From assembly GCF_000740895.1 (NCBI RefSeq), contig NC_025260.1:1406001-1470000 (forward strand): DNA of 64,000 bases, given 5' to 3'. The translations under genes and the position numbers were made by a program. Of the stretch, positions 35,738 to 46,793 are shown in pieces. The first letter of the stretch is position 1; every line of letters begins with the position of its first letter. The stretch is from Theileria orientalis strain Shintoku. Taxonomy: Eukaryota; Apicomplexa; Aconoidasida; Piroplasmida; Theileriidae. The notes beneath the pieces were generated by a model that was not told the origin of the DNA, made no database searches, and worked only from the letters and a program-made list of their open reading frames with translations.

Positions 35738-36235
35738 ATGTCTCAAACACCAAAAGTCATACTTCTTGATATGAATATAATCAACATTTCTAAAATCCTC
35801 TCAATTTTTGTACCTTTGTTTTATTTAAGCTACTTTTCCTTTACTTTGGGAACTAACGAAACTATTGATTCATGTTCTGCTTCTGTGCCCAAACGTGATA
35901 ATGGCAAATACCTGGATGCCTTTTTTTCAGCAAGTGTTGATATTAAGTCAAAACAAAGCAATTGCCAATACGAATATTCAGCGAGAAACAACATCGACGT
36001 ATTTACGGCCAAAGAACGTTACAAGTTTAATCTAATAACAGAGGGAAGTAAAACAATATGGCACACCATGGATGATTCAAAATACTCGGAACAAATTCTG
36101 GTTGATAGTGGTAAAAATCATCTAAGAATAAAAATTAAAGGCGGGGATCAGGACTATAGAAAAGAAAACAATACTTGGAAAGTCGATGCTTCACCTCCCA
36201 GCTCCTCCTCGTCCACAAATAATACAAATCCTTAA
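35738..36235 (+). CDS. Secreted protein with one FAINT (DUF529) domain
   Basis: A single frame of 165 residues. Starts at residue 1 or M12; the latter places the signal peptide (MNIINISKILSIFVPLFYLS) at the N-terminus and is preferred. The rest is one FAINT-like unit: 'YEYSARNNIDVFTAKERYKF' leading to 'ITEGSKTIWHTMDDSKYSEQ' and a final strand ending in 'NNTWKVD', then a Ser/Thr/Asn tail. The Phe-x-Ala-Lys and IW positions match the partial protein at 1-343. No membrane segment or nuclear signal. Theileria secretes such proteins in large numbers, so export is inferred. Coding sequence is poorer in GC than its housekeeping neighbours. Confidence 0.72.
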   Translation: MSQTPKVILLDMNIINISKILSIFVPLFYLSYFSFTLGTNETIDSCSASVPKRDNGKYLDAFFSASVDIKSKQSNCQYEYSARNNIDVFTAKERYKFNLITEGSKTIWHTMDDSKYSEQILVDSGKNHLRIKIKGGDQDYRKENNTWKVDASPPSSSSSTNNTNP

Positions 36236-36489
36236 GAACTGAATCATCAGGATTTAATAGATAACTTTAACACGACACCGAATCCTAGTGATTTAGTTCT
36301 CATGTAAACTATAACTTATTCTCTGATTTCAAAAAATTTAAAAAAAGAATATTATCATGAAAACATGAAACCCATTACCTCGAATGTAATATATTTTAAC
36401 CATTTGTTTATATGCTCTAAACTACTTAATATAAATTCTTTTATGTTAATGATTTTGTGTTGTGGTGTGTAGTATACTCATTTATTGCT

Positions 36490-37799
36490 ATGAATCCCAT
36501 GGTTCTTGACTACCCGAAGTGCCAAACATTTTTTAATAATTGTTTAAGGGAGTGGTACTATCAGTATGGCAGGGGAACTAATTTTTACTACGCAAATCCT
36601 CCAGGAATCCTATTCACACGACTGAGGTATGAACTAAAGTATACATACATCAATAAATATGTTCAAATATTGATTATTATACATTCTTTAAACTAATTAT
36701 AATTTGTTACAGGTCATCAAAGAATGTTAAGGACTATCACGTTTTAGAGGACATGTCCCACTGGTACTTCAAGGCCAATGAAATTGATCACTTTTCAACA
36801 AATTTGCCACTGATCAGTTCTTTTAAGTTTACAGACGATACTAATACGTATTCCAGTAATTATTTTACAAATTTTACCGGTAAAATTCTAAGCACTTTAC
36901 ACATTGGCTATGATTCTTGGTACTCACGAATAATAGCTAAAGCTTCTGAAAATTCATTCAACGTGGCCTTTTGCAATTCTTATGACGTGGCCTTCAACAC
37001 CTTCTATAATTACTCCTTGTACGTGCCAATATTTTTACTTCTGTTAGCTATACACACACTATATACAGTGTACACATTTTCAGCTTAACTATGATTCTTT
37101 AGGACTTCTGGATCTGATTTAAGTAAACCTTTTACTAAATTAAGGCTGATTACTGGAAATTTATTTAATTTGCCACTCTTAATCAATTCACAACTGTTTG
37201 AATGTGTTGTGCTTCACTTAACAAACAGAAAGTAAATAGAGCACCTATTTAGTCAGTTACCTACCTAATTAGCATCATTCACCATTAATTAACAACTCAT
37301 TTCAATTTTAGTCACAAGCAACTACTGAACATCAGGATCATCGAATCAATCCATGATGTTTTGGTGCCCTGGGGGTGTGTAGTATTAGTAACTTCCAAAG
37401 CTGACATAAATGAGGAGATTCACTCTTTTTTTCCAGTAAAAAACGTACACCTATTATGATTATCGCCATAATCGTTGTTATTAATTACAATAACACTGAT
37501 TAATAACCATTTAGGCTGACTGCCTCTGGACAGACTCAACCAATATAGGCCACTCTCCCCTCAATTTAGAGGATTCCACTCACAATCGCATAATAAACAG
37601 CATAAAAGCCACTCACAACTCACAAAATGCTGACAATTGTAAAATATTTAGCAACTTGGACACCTGTAACATAACTGCCAATGATTCCACCAGTATAAAC
37701 CGGAACAAATCCTTAAACAGGCTCTTTATAAGCTGCTTTCATAAATTAAAAAACCCTAAGCCGAATACTAGGCTAAAGAAACCAGTGTGCACCAAGTAA
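36490..37799 (+). CDS. Divergent TrmB-like methyltransferase fold protein
   Basis: Five exons, 36490-36626, 36713-37018, 37103-37231, 37312-37435 and 37515-37799, close exactly to 326 residues. The middle resembles tRNA (guanine-N7) methyltransferase TrmB: 'LRLITGNLFNLPLLINSQLF', then 'LHLTNRNHKQLLNIRIIESI', where the family has PDPWxKxRHxKRR, and 'DVLVPWGCVVLVTSKADI', where the family has LKPGGxLxxxTD. The SAM-binding glycine loop is not obvious and the catalytic residues are changed, so activity is doubtful. The C-terminus (LKNPKPNTRLKKPVC) could match the family's closing strand. The N-terminal 120 residues are Asn/Tyr/Phe-rich and unlike TrmB. An upstream exon cannot be excluded. The third intron has a second copy at 27.5 kb. 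Confidence 0.5.
37019..37102 (+). other. 84-nt intron with a near-identical copy elsewhere
   Basis: GTACGTGCCA donor and TTCTTTAG acceptor border this intron of the TrmB-like gene. Read through, it would end the protein with a false hydrophobic tail. Its first 80 nt, plus 12 nt of exon before it, recur at 27520-27611. Confidence 0.9.
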
Positions 37800-37925
37800 T
37801 ATCATATATTACCTTTATACACTCTCTTACGTAGAGATGCACCTTGTTAAGTACAGTTACTCTATGTTACAAGCTTTTACCCTGTTACCACAGCTAACAC
37901 TGTTACCGTGGAACCATACTGGTCA

Positions 37926-39593
37926 TCAAGGTAATGCAGTAGCTGAGTACAGGCGCTGTAACTTTTTAGTCTACACCTGCCATGAATATCAGTTTAAACA
38001 CACCAGTATTACTTCATCCTGTTTCCTGAGACTCTTCATGTACTCCCCGTCAATATTCTAAACATTCGTGGCGACTTATTTACCATACCCTTGTGAAGCA
38101 AGAGCACCTATAATCCAGTTCGGCAAATGAGTCCAGCAAAATAAATAAGTCAACGATTCTACAGTAGCCGTTAACACACTATTAGTCACTCATCTGAGAA
38201 CTTACGTTATGTTGTTGAACTTTGGAATCAGGTGCAAATCCACTATTCTATCCAATACTCTGTTCTAAATTAATGTTTACATTGCTTATTAAGCATTTGC
38301 CAATTACCTGATGTCCTAATCTTCCATACGAATTAACCAATAATATTACATCACTCAACTGAAGTACATTTACCTAATAACACTGTTATTATTATTGTTG
38401 TTATTGTTGTTATTACTGTTATTGTTGTTGTTGTTGTTATTGTTATTGCTGTTACTGTTTACATACAAGTAACTGTCTCTATAATAAATACCATTGCTTA
38501 AACATTAAATCAATATAATACTACCACCAGTATAACATATATGGGTTAAAAGCTTGCTATCACTTACATTCCTTTGAAAGTGGATAAGGAATCTACTCAA
38601 TAAGTTATTCACTGCTTCACTCTCAGGAAGATTTGATAAAGCATAGAACACTTTCAACTTTTCTAAAATACAGAATCATTAGTGCCATCACCATAACCAA
38701 TAGAATATATACACCTTGCCATAGCATTAACCATCACTGTTGTTATATGCTAATATTACCTTGTGGAATAGTACTGTTGAAGTTGTTGCTCACTAATTTA
38801 ACAAAACCACTAATTACTTCCTCATTATAGCAGTTTGTTAAAATCAACAATAAGTATGCTTCAATTAAATTGCTAACATCCTTGGCAGCATCATTGGTAA
38901 CTTGATGCATATTTAAATCTATTTTATTCCTGATAGAATTCACCAACCCGGTGTCCAACGTATTCTTAGTCCAGATTTCAATCAATAGCTTTACGCATAA
39001 CTTCAACAAAACTACTCTATCATCTAAATATTATTTACAGTAAAGATTGGTATACATTACTGTTATGTGAATACATGTAACCTTAACTAAGTATTCAGTT
39101 AGTGTGTGAGCATACCCTTAACATTGTGCAGATAATTATTCAATGTGCTCGCAAAATCATCGTTAAATGTGCTGATTATTATCTTATTTATACTTTTGTT
39201 CATATATTCAGAGCAGCTATCCACTACCTTGTCGGAATCATCATTTGAGCTGACCTTGAGGCTACTGGCAACAGAAGTTGTATCTTTTGTGGAATCACTT
39301 GATCCATTAATACAGTTTAAATTATTTTTTATATAATTTACATAAATGTTGTGCCGATATGGAAATGTTTTATTGACTTTATTGTCTAGTACTCCATTGT
39401 GGTACGCCTTAACCAATGTGTAGTATATCTTCAACAAACTTTTGGAATCTGAGTTGAAACCTTCCTTGTTTCCGAGAATTTGAAAGGACAAATCACGAAT
39501 TTCATTTACATCGGATTTTGCGAGCCTCCTGTTGAATCTACTGGTAATGTACCTAGTGAGTTGGAAGGCGTCCAAAGATAGCAAATTAAACAT
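37926..39593 (-). CDS. Helical-repeat protein, HPR/FASTKD-like, probably organellar
   Basis: Eight exons, 39593-39116, 39023-38760, 38662-38568, 38373-38308, 38264-38206, 38158-38089, 38057-38004 and 37970-37926, close exactly to 376 residues. The protein is alpha-helical with spaced Leu/Ile pairs: 'DAFQLTRYITSRFNRRLAKS', 'AKDVSNLIEAYLLLILTNCY', 'QLSDVILLVNSYGRLGHQ' and 'ITIVDLFILLDSFAELDYR'. That pattern (helix pair ending in a turn every 35-40 residues) is typical of heptatricopeptide or FASTKD-type RNA-binding proteins of apicomplexan mitochondria. No RAP domain is seen at the end. The assignment rests on repeat pattern only. Introns of 31 and 33 nt are present. It is convergent with the TrmB-like gene. 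Confidence 0.6.
38385..38460. repeat. AAC/AAT microsatellite in intron
   Basis: On the plus strand the tract is TTATTGTTG-type, mixing TTA and TTG triplets about 25 times. It lies between exons 3 and 4 of the helical-repeat gene. Confidence 0.85.
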
Positions 39594-39893
39594 CAAAACA
39601 TACTACAAACAATCAAACATACAAATATAAGCATTTACCAATAATCTGTGTTTAATTTTACAATTAAAACTGGGAACATAAGCGTAAAATAGGTATCATA
39701 ATTTAACACATTAATAACAAATCAAGTGAAAATAAAATTACAATGGTTCCTAATTGTTATTAATCAAACCATCATTTTAATATTTGATAGTTAAGTATAC
39801 CAATATGATAAACTATTAAGATATTCAAACTCACATTGTTATTGGGGTGACTGTTCAGTTTTATTATTTTTTATTATAGTATATATTTATTTA

Positions 39894-40530
39894 ATGGTAA
39901 AATCCACATCCTTTTTAATCAGTCAACAGTGTGAATTAATTAACAATGAAAATGGCCCCAAAAGAAAGAAAAGAGTTCATAATATCTTAACTGAACAGCT
40001 AAATTTGTTAAATAATCCCTCCATAAACACTGATAATACTAATTCCACCATAGCTAGTACAAATCACAGCAGTATTAGATCCGTTAAACCTATTAGAACC
40101 GTGAGCACTCCCAGTAAAATAGGCGTCAACACTCAATTCACCAAAAGTCGAAGCCCACCCATTATTCCAAGTACCAGTAAGATTGTAAACAAAGTCAAAA
40201 GAGTTACCAAGGAAGTTAAGAAGTCAAATAAACTGGATAAAAACTTTATTGAACTATTAACTGGAGAAAACAATACAATTCAACAAGAGTTCAATCCTAC
40301 ACTTAAGTACGTTTAATTTTCAACAAATTTTAGTTTTATTGTTTGATAACATTATTATTACGAACAGACTTATTATAATTATTATTTATAGGCTACGTGA
40401 GCAGGTTTGCCAATCTCACGTTATGAAGAGTTTGGGAGGCTATAAGTTCATAGAAGGCAACAAGTTTGACAATTTTGTGATTTCAATACTGCCGAAGATG
40501 GACAATAACAAACTTATCTCAAAATACTAG
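39894..40530 (+). CDS. Small basic Ser/Asn-rich protein, unknown function
   Basis: Two exons, 39894-40306 and 40392-40530, give 183 residues. The first half is Asn/Ser/Thr-rich with a basic patch (GPKRKKRVHNILTEQL) that could be a nuclear signal, and there are Lys-rich clusters at 'KIVNKVKRVTKEVKKSNK'. The C-terminal 60 residues are more ordered ('LREQVCQSHVMKSLGGYKF', 'FDNFVISILPKMDNNK'). No signal peptide or membrane segment. No family recognised; nuclear or chromatin role is only a guess. The intron is AT-rich, 85 nt. Confidence 0.6.
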
Positions 40531-40907
40531 CATTATTAACTCACGTGTACATTAATGCTACCAACTTGTATATTATTTAATATTTTTTACTAAAATACAA
40601 ATTACAACACATATTATATTAATATACGCTGATTTATCTATGAGTATTGTAAAATTTTTTTTTATTTTACCTATATACAAGTGCACACACACATTTAAGT
40701 TAAAACTCATCTTTTACAAGTATTGATTTCGATTCTGTAAACAATCATTATTTTGTTCCTTATTACTATTGGTTTATAGTAATATTATTATTTTAATATT
40801 TAAAAACTTGATATTATTAGCTTGTGGTGTGGTTTGAATTAATAAACCAATATTTACCAATTACAACGTCTTATTTTACAAAATTTTATTAAAAATTAAT
40901 TTTTATA
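40531..40907. other. AT-rich intergenic region
   Basis: About 375 bp between tandem genes, very AT-rich with a poly-T tract near 40665. No gene seen. Promoter of the RPC34 gene is expected here. Confidence 0.4.
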
Positions 40908-42381
40908 ATGTTAATTAATGATGAGGTTAAAATCGCATATGAATTGGCCCTTAGAAACGAAAATAAGTTTACAGAGGACCTGTTTCTTGAAAATATACAG
41001 AGATTCAGGAACTTATTACAATCTTCTACTCCATATGGAATTTCTGACTTTGATGGGTTTTTGAAAAAACTTGTTTCGTCTAAACTGTTTGGGATTCAAC
41101 TTAACAACCAGGGGAATCGTACGAGTTTATATACAAACATACTTATCTCAGCTTTTATTTCAATAATACTAACTAGAAATACTATTGAGCACACCGTATA
41201 CTATTAATGATTCTTATGATTGACACAAATAACAATTCTTATCAGAGGTCGGTGTATTGAGGGACAGCTACTTGGTTGAGAAGCTGAAGCTCTTACAGGA
41301 CTTCGAGTACTCAGTATTCTGCACAATAGAAACCGCAGGAAACAAGGGCATCTGGACGGCAGACATAAGGAAGATAACAGGGTTACTGGTAAGCAACAGC
41401 CGCATGACTACCATTATCTAAGTCGGACTCACGGCCAGTGTCAATATTTGACGTAATTTTATTTGTAGATTCACCAGGTTCAAAGGGCTGTGAAGAACCT
41501 CTGTGAGGTGGCCAGGCTTATTAAGCCATTGACAGACATCCACCACAAGAACAGGAAACTGTTCATACTATCGACGTTGGAGCCCTCAATTGATATCACA
41601 GGTGTGCCAACTTTACCTCTCTGCCATTAGAACTAAAACCAGTGTCATTAGCAGTAAAACTAGTGTCATTAGTAGTAAAACTAGTGGCAACACTGCCTTA
41701 ACGATAGTTACACCATGCTTGCGTAATAAAACATTTATATAATAACTTTGTGCCTGACCTGTGTGTATAACAAATTTATACAGGAGGATCCTTTTATCTT
41801 AACGGCGAATTCAACGAGCTGCTAGTGGAGAAACTACAGGAACAAATAGGACTATTCCTATCAAAAAATATCGGGGCCACGATTGACCAGATTCTAAGCT
41901 ACTTGAAGTCCTCAAAGCTAATCCAAGGGGTAACTATTTACCAGGATAATAAATGTTTACTCCACATATAGTATTATCACTGTTACTGTAACTTGTTTGA
42001 GTAGTGCAAGTAACACTAATAATTAGGAACTTGTGGAGAAGGACGTGTATTCAGTAATTAAACTGTTGATATTGGAGAACAAAGTGTACACATCGGTGAA
42101 GAACGAACAGAAAATATTCATCGTAAGTTGAGTATACTTAATTACGTAGCCAAATCAATATCTTAACTAATTTTAAACAAGTATACCAGTACAAATTAAG
42201 TATACTTCAAATAATGTTAATAACATGGCAACAGTGGTGTGGAAACAACTACATCAAATTCTCCGAAGAGGCCTTTGAGGTCCCCTGCTTCTCCTGCAAC
42301 CTAATAGATTCGTGTAACTTTGGCCTTGTTCATAAGATTTGCCCATCGAAGTGCAAATATATGACAGCATGGCTCAGTTAA
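40908..42381 (+). CDS. RPC34: RNA polymerase III subunit RPC34 (RPC6)
   Basis: Six exons, 40908-41118, 41246-41388, 41469-41601, 41784-41929, 42027-42122 and 42235-42381, give 291 residues. Tandem winged helices read 'FEYSVFCTIETAGNKGIWTA' with DIRKITGLLIHQVQRAVKNL, then LFILSTLEPSIDITGGSFYL, matching the RPC6 TGGxWY stretch. The C-terminus has the cysteine set of the family iron-sulfur site: PCFSCNLIDSC, then CPSKCKYMTAWL, where human RPC6 ends similarly with CIYMTEWLEF. The subunit opens promoter DNA for Pol III and contacts TFIIIB. The family is about 310-320 residues, so this one is slightly short. The N-terminal region is divergent. Confidence 0.9.
41640..41695 (+). repeat. Short direct repeats in RPC34 intron
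   Basis: GTGTCATTAGCAGTAAAACTA and near copies (AGTGTCATTAGTAGTAAAAC) repeat about 2.5 times within the intron before the TGGSFYL exon. Confidence 0.7.
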
Positions 42382-42724
42382 CACTGCTCACGTGTATGAA
42401 TGTTAATATATACCGTATACACCGATATTATAAATTAACATTAGTGTTATTTAAAAAAAACTACCAATAAAAGTGAATTGAGGCAAACTATTCAAATATG
42501 TGTTCCATAATTACAACGACGTAAAACTGCCAGCCGTATCCCAACATCATTGAATAAATGAGTTTAATTCAGCAAGTTTTCATCATATCATCTCACATTT
42601 AGTTAAAATAGCACAAAGAGATACATTTAATATTTAAATAATTACAATTTACGGTTAGTATTTTTAGTATAGTCACTCTTGTTTTATGGAACTAAATTGG
42701 TAGGCAATACACACATATTCTAAA
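42382..42724. other. AT-rich intergenic region
   Basis: About 340 bp between tandem genes; no open frame of interest. Confidence 0.4.
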
Positions 42725-43399
42725 ATGTTCTATGTTCATTTAAACAATGACTTGTTTGATAATGATTATTGGAGTTCATATAAGGTAAAAACGGCAAATT
42801 ACGCCGACAATATAATTGATGACGCTATCGTCGGCATCGTTATCTGTATTATGGTATGGATAGCGTTCACACTCGCCAACAAGGTACTATCGCAGGACCA
42901 AGACAGAGCCGAAAGGATCAAACGCTTAGTCGTGTACTGGATACTGGGAGTTTGTGTATACTCAGTGGCAAAGTCGGCGTTGCTGAGTGAGGAGGTGTCC
43001 CTGCTGGTCACAAAACTGCTCGCTAAGGCTGATCACACAATTACTTACTACAAGTGGAAGCTGCGGTTCCTGAAACACAACTGGATAATGCGCAGGGCCA
43101 TTGCGCTCAAAAACAGGGTCGACAGGAGTATAACCAACATATCGAACAGCGAAGACCTAGTCACCACCGTGTCTGAGTTTTTCATTTTCCTGTTCCTCGT
43201 GCTGGTGCTTTTCATCTTCTTCGTCATCACAAAGTGCACGAACGACAGCAGGTCCCTGATAGTGTTCATCTTCAAGGACTTCCTGTTCATCATCATCATT
43301 TCAAGTATGTTTTTGTTTTATAGAAGACTGTTCACCCTCAACGCATTCAAATGGTCGCCATTTATGAACAATATTATGTGGAAGGACTACGAGTTTTGA
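42725..43399 (+). CDS. Multi-pass membrane protein, unknown function
   Basis: A single frame of 224 residues with about four hydrophobic segments: 'DDAIVGIVICIMVWIAFTLA' near residue 35, LVVYWILGVCVYSVA near 72, FFIFLFLVLVLFIFFVIT near 155 and FLFIIIISSMFLFYR near 190. Between the second and third is a basic amphipathic loop (YYKWKLRFLKHNWIMRRAIA). There is no N-terminal signal peptide; the N-terminus is acidic. It ends in Trp-Lys-Asp-Tyr-Glu-Phe. No family recognised. It lies between genes for Pol III and a ribosomal protein. Confidence 0.65.
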   Translation: MFYVHLNNDLFDNDYWSSYKVKTANYADNIIDDAIVGIVICIMVWIAFTLANKVLSQDQDRAERIKRLVVYWILGVCVYSVAKSALLSEEVSLLVTKLLAKADHTITYYKWKLRFLKHNWIMRRAIALKNRVDRSITNISNSEDLVTTVSEFFIFLFLVLVLFIFFVITKCTNDSRSLIVFIFKDFLFIIIISSMFLFYRRLFTLNAFKWSPFMNNIMWKDYEF

Positions 43400-43789
43400 C
43401 TCAATGCTAATGTTTAAGCTAATTTGACACGAAACACTCGTATACGCTATTTACAATTCACCCGTGGCTTATACAATCTATTTTACAGCTTTTATTGAGT
43501 ATCAAAACCCATTTATGTATAATGTGTGATTTGTTAAATCTGTTGTGTAGGACCCCATTAGAGTAACAACAATTTATCCCATATTATTTTTAATTATTTG
43601 ACAGATTATTACAAGGTAATGATTTTAGTTAATAAATTTTTATTTAATATATAATTAATACTTTGTTAAATATTAAATAATTATATTTATTTTAATTTAT
43701 GTAACTCTGTATCTCCCAATTCCTATTTAATTTCAAGATACTGAATCTTCCACATATACTATAAATTTATTGATTTATTATATGTTCAG
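43400..43789. other. Intergenic region and probable leader intron of eS25
   Basis: About 390 bp, very AT-rich. The bases TATGTTCAG stand directly before the eS25 ATG, so a 5' UTR intron, common in ribosomal-protein genes, may end here. The donor was not identified. Confidence 0.4.
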
Positions 43790-44336
43790 ATGGCGATAAA
43801 AGAGAAGAAATCGAAGGAAGCGGTGGCCCGCGCTGCCATGGCCAGTGGCCGTTCAAAGCGCAAGGTAACAACTAGACATTTATAACCAATTATGCTTTAA
43901 TAATAAGCATTACATTATTATTACTATTTTACATAATTTCTACTTTGTTATTCAACCATATAATTCATTTTAATTTATATAATTATATATCCCTATCATT
44001 AACTATTCATTTTTCCTTTTTACTAACGACCACCTGCTTTATATACGCATATCTTTTTTTATTATTCATTATCTCACTAAAATTTATTAGAAATGGGTAA
44101 AAGTTAGGGCTAGGGACAAGTTGAACAACGCAGTTACCTTTGACAAGACTGCTTACGACAAGTTGATGAATGAAATTCCGAAGAGCAAGCTCATCACGAT
44201 ATCAGTGGTGTCAGAGCGTCTGAAGGTCAATGGAAGCCTCGCAAGACAGGCGCTCAGGGAGCTGGAATCGTTGAACTTGATAAAGCCGATTTGCGAACCT
44301 CACCATACTCAGCTACTTTACACAAAGGTTAACTAA
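43790..44336 (+). CDS. RPS25: 40S ribosomal protein eS25
   Basis: Two exons, 43790-43864 and 44091-44336, give 106 residues. A basic N-terminal tail ([20 protein letters not shown] and [17 protein letters not shown]) leads to the winged-helix core '[20 protein letters not shown]', then [20 protein letters not shown] and '[16 protein letters not shown]'. This is the standard eS25 order and length. It sits at the head of the 40S subunit near the E site. The intron follows codon 25. Expected to be highly expressed. Confidence 0.96.
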
Positions 44337-45287
44337 GCTAACTTGTAAAGTCTATCCGTACACACTAAATAGAATATACTGTATGAATAAGCGTAATACT
44401 GAGGTGCTTTGTCAGCTGCGTGGATTTTACTGCCACGAGTTGATACATATATGTTAGTATGAATTACGTTATATTATAACTAGTTAGATAGAGTCTCTAA
44501 AATCATATCAGTGTTAATCATATTTGTAGATGATTCCATCAATGTACAATTCATATCAGTGTATGTCATGGACCTCAATATTTACACCAGTACCTACAAT
44601 ATAGTTGTTGATAATATAATATTATATTATCAACAACTATATTGTAGGTACTGGTGTAAATATATAGTGATTCAACTGACTTAAAGATATCCTTCAGTGT
44701 AACTATGACATTAAATTATCATTAATAATTCAATTGTTGAGTTGTCATCATAAGAATATCTTTATATCAGCAGTTTCAGTCAAATAATAAGAGTAATTAG
44801 GTATTAAATTGGTATATAGTTAACTAAATGCTCAGCAAAGAATGGATTCCACCAACTCGTAAGATGGTATGTTTTTAACTATTATATACAATTATAATCA
44901 CTAAATTAAAGTGTCATTTAAAAAAAAGAGATGATTATCTAGGCCCTGTAAATCTAGGCCAGTTGATAAAATGAAATAATCCTTACTCCCTAACCCAATA
45001 TGAAGGCAATAAATAGTGACATATTTATGGATCACGGTAACAATTTTAGGTACAAGTGTTTAAATTACACGTGTGACAAATAATATTTATAGTTTTATAG
45101 CTAATTTTAGTTTATATCAGTTACTTGTTCCTGTTACATACACTAAACACATATTCGTAACTAAGTCAGTTTGTTAATTCGTTGATATGTTAAACTATCT
45201 ATATACTCAAATGAATGGCATAATCAGCCGATCTAATACTAATAATGATAGGGCTTAAACTGCTACCAGTATCGTTTTGTATGCCTA
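44337..45287. other. Long convergent intergenic region
   Basis: About 950 bp between the 3' ends of eS25 and uL1. It holds the 86-bp palindrome listed separately. At 44828 a short frame (MLSKEWIPPTRKM) ends at a donor-like GTATGT and an acceptor-like TTTTAG is at 45050, so a very small spliced gene is conceivable, but no coding link could be made. Otherwise AT-rich. Confidence 0.5.
44578..44663. repeat. 86-bp perfect palindrome without spacer
   Basis: The 43 bases 44578-44620 are exactly reverse-complemented by 44621-44663 with no loop. The arm begins ATATTTACACCAGTACCTAC and ends TTGATAATATAAT. It lies between two convergent genes. See findings. Confidence 0.97.
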
Positions 45288-46565
45288 TTAATCACCTTTA
45301 TCACTCGTGTCGCCTCCACCAATGCCCATACTTGCGAATACATTTCTTGGCGGAGGGTACACGAAGTCAACCTCCTTCCTCTCCTTAACGTTCACCTCAT
45401 CAATACATCCAATCAGCTGTAAATTGCTATAGGTACTTCTATATCGTGGTATTTACGTCACTGTTAGTTGTGTTAACAGGTGGTCGCCATTGCTTTTAAC
45501 AGTGGCATCTATTTACATACATATCAATATCTGTCTACAATATCACTATTAATATCATATTTTGATACGTGCTGTAAGAAAAACTGTATGTTTGCTTTCA
45601 ACTGTTCCCTCGTATTACTCAGCAGCGATATTGGTATCTTTATCTTACTCGTTGCACCCCTGTCCACTCCAATACTGTAGTTAGGCTCTTTTATTCTTCT
45701 AACTTGCTCTATCAGCTCATATTCGTCTTGTGTGACTGCTTCTGCTCTGTACTGTATTGAGTTGTTGCTGGATAACTTCTTTAGTCCCCCGAGCAGGTTG
45801 TTGCACAGCGTGCCTGTAGGATTATTATTCCGAGTTAATAATTATATATCAGGTACCTGATTTCGCGTTTGGCATGAGTTTCAGCGGCCCTAGTATCTTT
45901 GCCAGCTTCACCAGCTTGGGCATATGTATAAAGGACGTTATTACCAGGTCGAAATCTCTCCAATTGTTCTCAATTTTATCCAAGTAACTCAGCCCTGCGT
46001 ACGTTGCTCCGTTTTTAAGCATAACGTCAACGTACTCGTTTTCGCACACCACGAGTATCTTTTTTCTATTTTTAACGTTAAAGGGAAGCAGCAGGTTATC
46101 CCTCAGCGACTTTCTGCGAATATCGACTTTCAAAAATAGGTTTAGGTATATTTCTCTAACATGCTCGTTGGCGTTGCTATCATCCGAGACACTGTCTGTA
46201 CTTTTACCAGCTTCTACATTTTTATAACTCCTCTTCGGTTTATTATTTACATTATCGATTGTGTGAAACAAATTATATACGTTGTTGAGGCTCGTTGGCA
46301 GTGTATACTTTAAGTTCAACACTTCCCTCAGTCTCGCGTCCTTTTCCGCACGAACTTCATCTATATCAGCTTCAATATCAGTTTTATTATCCGCTATATG
46401 TTGTGTAGATTCCTTCGATTCCTTGGGCCTATTTCTTACTATCCTCGCCTTATGATAGAATGGAAGATACTTTTTATTCCTAGTTACAATTAGGTTATAT
46501 TTCAGCCTATTATTAAGGTGGAATCTAGTAAGATTATATAATTTATTTGTTACACATGTTGCCAT
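45288..46565 (-). CDS. Organellar ribosomal protein uL1
   Basis: Three exons, 46565-45857, 45813-45569 and 45416-45288, give 360 residues. After a basic leader (MATCVTNKLYNLTRFHLNNR) and a charged extension, the uL1 fold is clear: 'LRDNLLLPFNVKNRKKILVV', 'NGATYAGLSYLDKIENNW', 'DFDLVITSFIHMPKLVKLAK', ILGPLKLMPNAKSGTLCNN (the family signature ILGPRGLMPNPKTGT) and the returning strand 'SIGVDRGATSKIKIPISLLS'. The long N-terminal extension and leader point to mitochondrion or apicoplast. uL1 forms the mobile L1 stalk at the E site. Intron 1 is 43 nt. Confidence 0.9.
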
Positions 46566-46793
46566 TATTTAAACATCAAATACACACTAAATTGTTCAGT
46601 TTGAATTAATAAATATTATTAATACAGATGAGTGTTATTTACATAGATTAGTAAATGGAGTATTGGCATGGCTAGTTTTTATGTTGATCGGTAGACCATT
46701 GAAAGGGGGGTACAAATTGATTTGTCAGTATATTCTTTTTAATCTCAATGTATATTATATAGTTTTAGTTTTATTTTAATTTTATATTTAACG

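Noticed and set aside
37019..37088. C-terminal hydrophobic tail (LYVPIFLLLLAIHTLYTVYT) as a membrane segment
   Set aside because: It is the intron read through; the frame continues cleanly in the exon starting at 37103.
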